A DNA stretch of 8,036 nucleotides from Nitrosotalea sp. (GTDB lineage Archaea > Halobacteriota > Syntropharchaeia > Alkanophagales > Methanospirareceae): the NCBI GenBank assembly GCA_020725315.1, contig DYFG01000072.1, forward strand, positions 1 to 8,036, given 5' to 3'. The translations under genes were made by a program, and so were the position numbers. Under the pieces are notes generated by a model. The model worked only from the letters and a program-made list of their open reading frames with translations, ran no database searches and had not been told where the DNA came from. Of the stretch, positions 5,661-8,036 are shown piece after piece. Numbering within the stretch: position 1 is the stretch's first letter; each line of letters begins with the position of its first letter.

Positions 5661-7921
5661 TAAGCGAGGATGACGCTAAAACATTAATAGACCTGCATTT
5701 TGTCTCTTTAGGCTGGGATATAGCTGATTTTAACACAGTCAAGAAAAATTGGTCAATTAACAGACTGTTTCCCAGAGTTTCTATACCGGCTGATGAAGGA
5801 AGAAAAAGACCTGATTACACGATTCTTTTGGAAGGACAACCTGTAGCCTTAATAGAAGCAAAACATCCAGGAAAAGATCTGCAAGGTGCTTTACAAGAAG
5901 CAAAAATCAAAGCCGATATAATCAAAAGATATGCTAAAGCGGATATTCCTCTTATCTTCTCCAGTGATGGTAAGGCATGGCTTAGAAAGAATTTAAAAGC
6001 AAGGACACTGTCTGAAAAGATAAATGGATTTGTCTCGCCAGAAGAATTGAAAGAAATCGTAAATCCAGAAACAGAAAAGCTGAATCCGAAGTATAGTCTT
6101 AGGGATTATCAAATAATAGCCATTTCTCAAGTGATTTCCTCGGTTCTCAGTGGTCGTGATAAGATGTATATCCAGATGGCAACAGCATCAGGAAAAACAA
6201 TCGTTGCATGTGCCTTTGTTGCAAAACTCTTTTCTATGTGTGAAATTAAGAGAGTTTTGTTTATGGTGGATCGTGATGCACTGGCAGATCAAGCAGTTGG
6301 GAAATTTAAGGATACAATAGGGGAGCACTACGAGATTAAACGAATATCTCTGGATCCGGAAGATAGATTTGCGGATGTGCTGGTATCAACGGTTCAAATG
6401 TTAGCAACGGGCGATAAATACTCGATATATTCTCCTGATTTCTTTGATTTGGTTATATTAGATGAGTGTCATCGTTCTTATTTTGGAGAATGGCACAACG
6501 TAGTGGAACACTTCAGGGAAAGTGATAGAAAATCAATTATCATAGGCATGACTGCCACTCCTTCTGATAAAGAAACTGTTAATACCGATAGATATTTCGG
6601 ACCGCCGGTTTTCAAATACACATATAGGCAAGGTGTTTGGGATGGAAGATTGGCAGATACAGTCTACTACAAGTTCAAAACAAATCTGGATGTTTATGGT
6701 GTTCATGAATTAGGATTTGATTTTGATCCAGAAGATTTGGGAAGAGCTGTGGATGTGAATCAAAGGAACGAGTTGATAGCAGAGAAATACTTTGAGGTGA
6801 TTGACTTTAAGAGAACGAAGGAGTTGAAGAAGGCGCTTGTCTTTGCCGCAAGCATACAGCATGCAAATAACTTGAGGTATGCTTTTATCAGAAAATACAA
6901 TGAACTGATGGGGCGTTCAGTTGATGATGCAGAAGCGGAGAAATTTATTGTTGCGATTCATACCGGAATCCCAGGCGCAAAAGATTTAATAAACGATTTC
7001 CAGAGGATTAACGGACCTATAAAAATAGCAGTTTCGATAGACATGCTCTCTACTGGAATTGATGCTCCTGACATAGAGGTATTGGTAATGGCAAGACCGA
7101 CAAAATCCAAAGTTCTTTACGCACAGATGAAGGGTCGAGGGACAAGGAAATGCGAGGAAACAGGAAAAGAGAAATTCTCTCTAATTGATTTTGTTGATGC
7201 ATGGACTTTTGAAGAGGAGATAATAACGAATGAGCGGCTGGAAGAAGAGGAAGAGAAGCAGTGGGAGTTTTATGAACCCGGAAAAGAGGAAGTGCCGATT
7301 ACTGAAGCTGAAGAGTCAATAGAAAAACGAGCAAAGTATGAAATTGGAAGGGGAGTCAAAAGGCGAGAGATGGTTATTCTTGATGTACCAGTCTGGCTGG
7401 AGTATTCGGAGGTTATTGAACCCCAGATGCTTCATCGTATTGGGAAACAAATCGAGTTTCAATTAAAAAGTGCTCAGGACAGAAAAAGCGGACGCAGTAG
7501 ATTCGAGCAAGCGGTTATTTCTTGGAAATATCTTAAAGGGGATGAAAATCTATCTGAGTCTTATTTGGAGGCGATGGGATTTGATTTACAAACCCTCAGA
7601 GGCATGTATGGAGAGCCAAAAGCGGGACTAAACGATTTTGTTCAGGTGGCTCTCGGCAAAAAACAATTTCCAACGCTTGAGGAAAGGAGAAGAGAAGCGA
7701 TAAAAAGGAAGGCTGTTGATGAAGGATATAGCGAAGAAGCGGCGGATTTTGTTCTTATCTTGTGGGACTTCAAACAAAGGAATCCGGAAATGACCGCAGA
7801 GCAATTTTTTAAAAGCGAGTTAGTGAGGAGGAAAGGCGGAATTGGGAAGATAAAACAGATATTTGGAGATGTTAAGAAGTTTTGGGAGGTTTATGAAGAA
7901 GTGAAGAGTGTGGAGCTATAG
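5657..7921 (+). CDS. hsdR: Type I restriction R-subunit-like nuclease-helicase (HsdR-like)
   Basis: The 754-residue protein combines an N-terminal PD-(D/E)xK nuclease with an SF2 translocase. D53 (RPDYTIL) and E67-A-K69 (ALIEAKHPG) form the nuclease site. LRDYQ (148-152) is the adenine-contact region and ATASGKT (175-181) is motif I, with alanine where glycine is usual. MVDRDALADQ (203-212) is motif Ia and LDECHRS (268-274) is the DECH box. MTATP (298-302) is motif III, STGIDAPDIEVLVMARPTKS (465-484) is motif V, and QMKGRGTR (490-497) is motif VI. An acidic stretch (528-546) leads into a C-terminal region (about 575-754) that in HsdR relatives docks to the methyltransferase core. R subunits cut DNA after ATP-driven translocation when bound to HsdM and HsdS, but neither gene is in view. 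It overlaps radC by four bases. It is shorter than EcoKI-type R subunits (over 1000 residues) but close to other HsdR subfamilies. Confidence 0.9.
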   Translation: MISEDDAKTLIDLHFVSLGWDIADFNTVKKNWSINRLFPRVSIPADEGRKRPDYTILLEGQPVALIEAKHPGKDLQGALQEAKIKADIIKRYAKADIPLIFSSDGKAWLRKNLKARTLSEKINGFVSPEELKEIVNPETEKLNPKYSLRDYQIIAISQVISSVLSGRDKMYIQMATASGKTIVACAFVAKLFSMCEIKRVLFMVDRDALADQAVGKFKDTIGEHYEIKRISLDPEDRFADVLVSTVQMLATGDKYSIYSPDFFDLVILDECHRSYFGEWHNVVEHFRESDRKSIIIGMTATPSDKETVNTDRYFGPPVFKYTYRQGVWDGRLADTVYYKFKTNLDVYGVHELGFDFDPEDLGRAVDVNQRNELIAEKYFEVIDFKRTKELKKALVFAASIQHANNLRYAFIRKYNELMGRSVDDAEAEKFIVAIHTGIPGAKDLINDFQRINGPIKIAVSIDMLSTGIDAPDIEVLVMARPTKSKVLYAQMKGRGTRKCEETGKEKFSLIDFVDAWTFEEEIITNERLEEEEEKQWEFYEPGKEEVPITEAEESIEKRAKYEIGRGVKRREMVILDVPVWLEYSEVIEPQMLHRIGKQIEFQLKSAQDRKSGRSRFEQAVISWKYLKGDENLSESYLEAMGFDLQTLRGMYGEPKAGLNDFVQVALGKKQFPTLEERRREAIKRKAVDEGYSEEAADFVLILWDFKQRNPEMTAEQFFKSELVRRKGGIGKIKQIFGDVKKFWEVYEEVKSVEL

Positions 7922-7932
7922 AAATTTCTCTG

Positions 7933-7980
7933 TAAGGTTAAGTTTTTAAATGGAGATAAGGTTATTTAACGATAAGGTAA
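7933..7980 (+). promoter_or_regulatory. Promoter with three direct repeats ahead of hicB-like gene
   Basis: TAAGGTTA occurs at 7933-7940 and 7957-7964, and TAAGGTAA at 7973-7980, with starts 24 and 16 bases apart. TTTTTAAA at 7943-7950, between the first two copies, is TATA-like and would place a start near 7973. HicB proteins commonly repress their own promoters, so the repeats are candidate operators. The last copy could instead serve as a Shine-Dalgarno-like site for the ATG at 7989. Confidence 0.4.
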
Positions 7981-7988
7981 GGCTAAAG

Positions 7989-8036
7989 ATGATTACGGAA
8001 TATATTGAAGCAGCGCTGTCAAAAGCAAGGTATGAG
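7989..8036 (+). CDS. HicB-family antitoxin, N-terminal fragment cut by the window edge
   Basis: Sixteen codons are present, beginning MITEYIEAAL and ending KARYE. This closely matches the opening of many archaeal and bacterial HicB (UPF0150) proteins, in which a partial RNase H-like fold sequesters the HicA mRNA interferase. It starts 67 bases after hsdR with its own TATA-like box. No hicA lies between the two genes, so a partner would have to be downstream or elsewhere. With so few residues the family call is pattern-based. Confidence 0.6.
   Translation, partial: MITEYIEAALSKARYE

Noticed and set aside
1..8036. CRISPR arrays, tRNA or rRNA genes, and insertion sequences
   Set aside because: No regularly spaced repeats, cloverleaf-like sequence, rRNA-like stretch or transposase reading frame was seen on either strand.

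Overview
The window reads as archaeal chromosome, most likely a euryarchaeote related to methanogens or anaerobic methane/alkane oxidisers. The support is SRP19 (absent from bacteria), an archaeal-type GHMP mevalonate kinase, a CbiZ-CobZ (CbiS-type) cobamide salvage fusion known from methanogens, and TATA-like boxes ahead of several genes. The exact lineage cannot be fixed from the sequence alone.

Layout. Positions 1-165 are non-coding and hold a TATA-like box and two pyrimidine-rich hairpins. 166-1236 (+) is the cobamide salvage fusion cbiS. 1237-1453 is a fairly GC-rich, repeat-containing intergenic stretch with several possible hairpins. 1454-2091 (+) is a broken metallo-beta-lactamase-fold gene: its N-terminus and C-terminal half survive, but the metal-binding centre has been lost in a deletion that also shifts frame. 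2092-2238 holds a folded element with some likeness to an integron attC site, then a good Shine-Dalgarno plus ATG that leads into no credible gene. 2239-3315 (-) is mevalonate kinase. It diverges from srp19 (3414-3713, +), which is followed 7 bases later by an acetylornithine aminotransferase (3721-4902, +).

The right-hand 3 kb has a different, accessory character. A promoter-like box at 4919-4928 leads into a RadC/JAMM-domain protein (4977-5660). Its stop codon overlaps by 4 bases the start of a type I restriction R-subunit-like nuclease-helicase (5657-7921). After a 67-base gap with three copies of a TAAGGTWA repeat, the window ends in the first 16 codons of what looks like a HicB-type antitoxin gene. 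No methyltransferase (HsdM) or specificity (HsdS) gene is present.

The left and middle genes are housekeeping: cobamide salvage, isoprenoid lipid synthesis, protein targeting and amino-acid synthesis. The right end looks like a defence or mobile cassette. The most interesting points are the translationally coupled RadC-HsdR pair without M/S genes in view, the active-site-deleted MBL gene, and the possible recombination-site relic between that gene and mvk.
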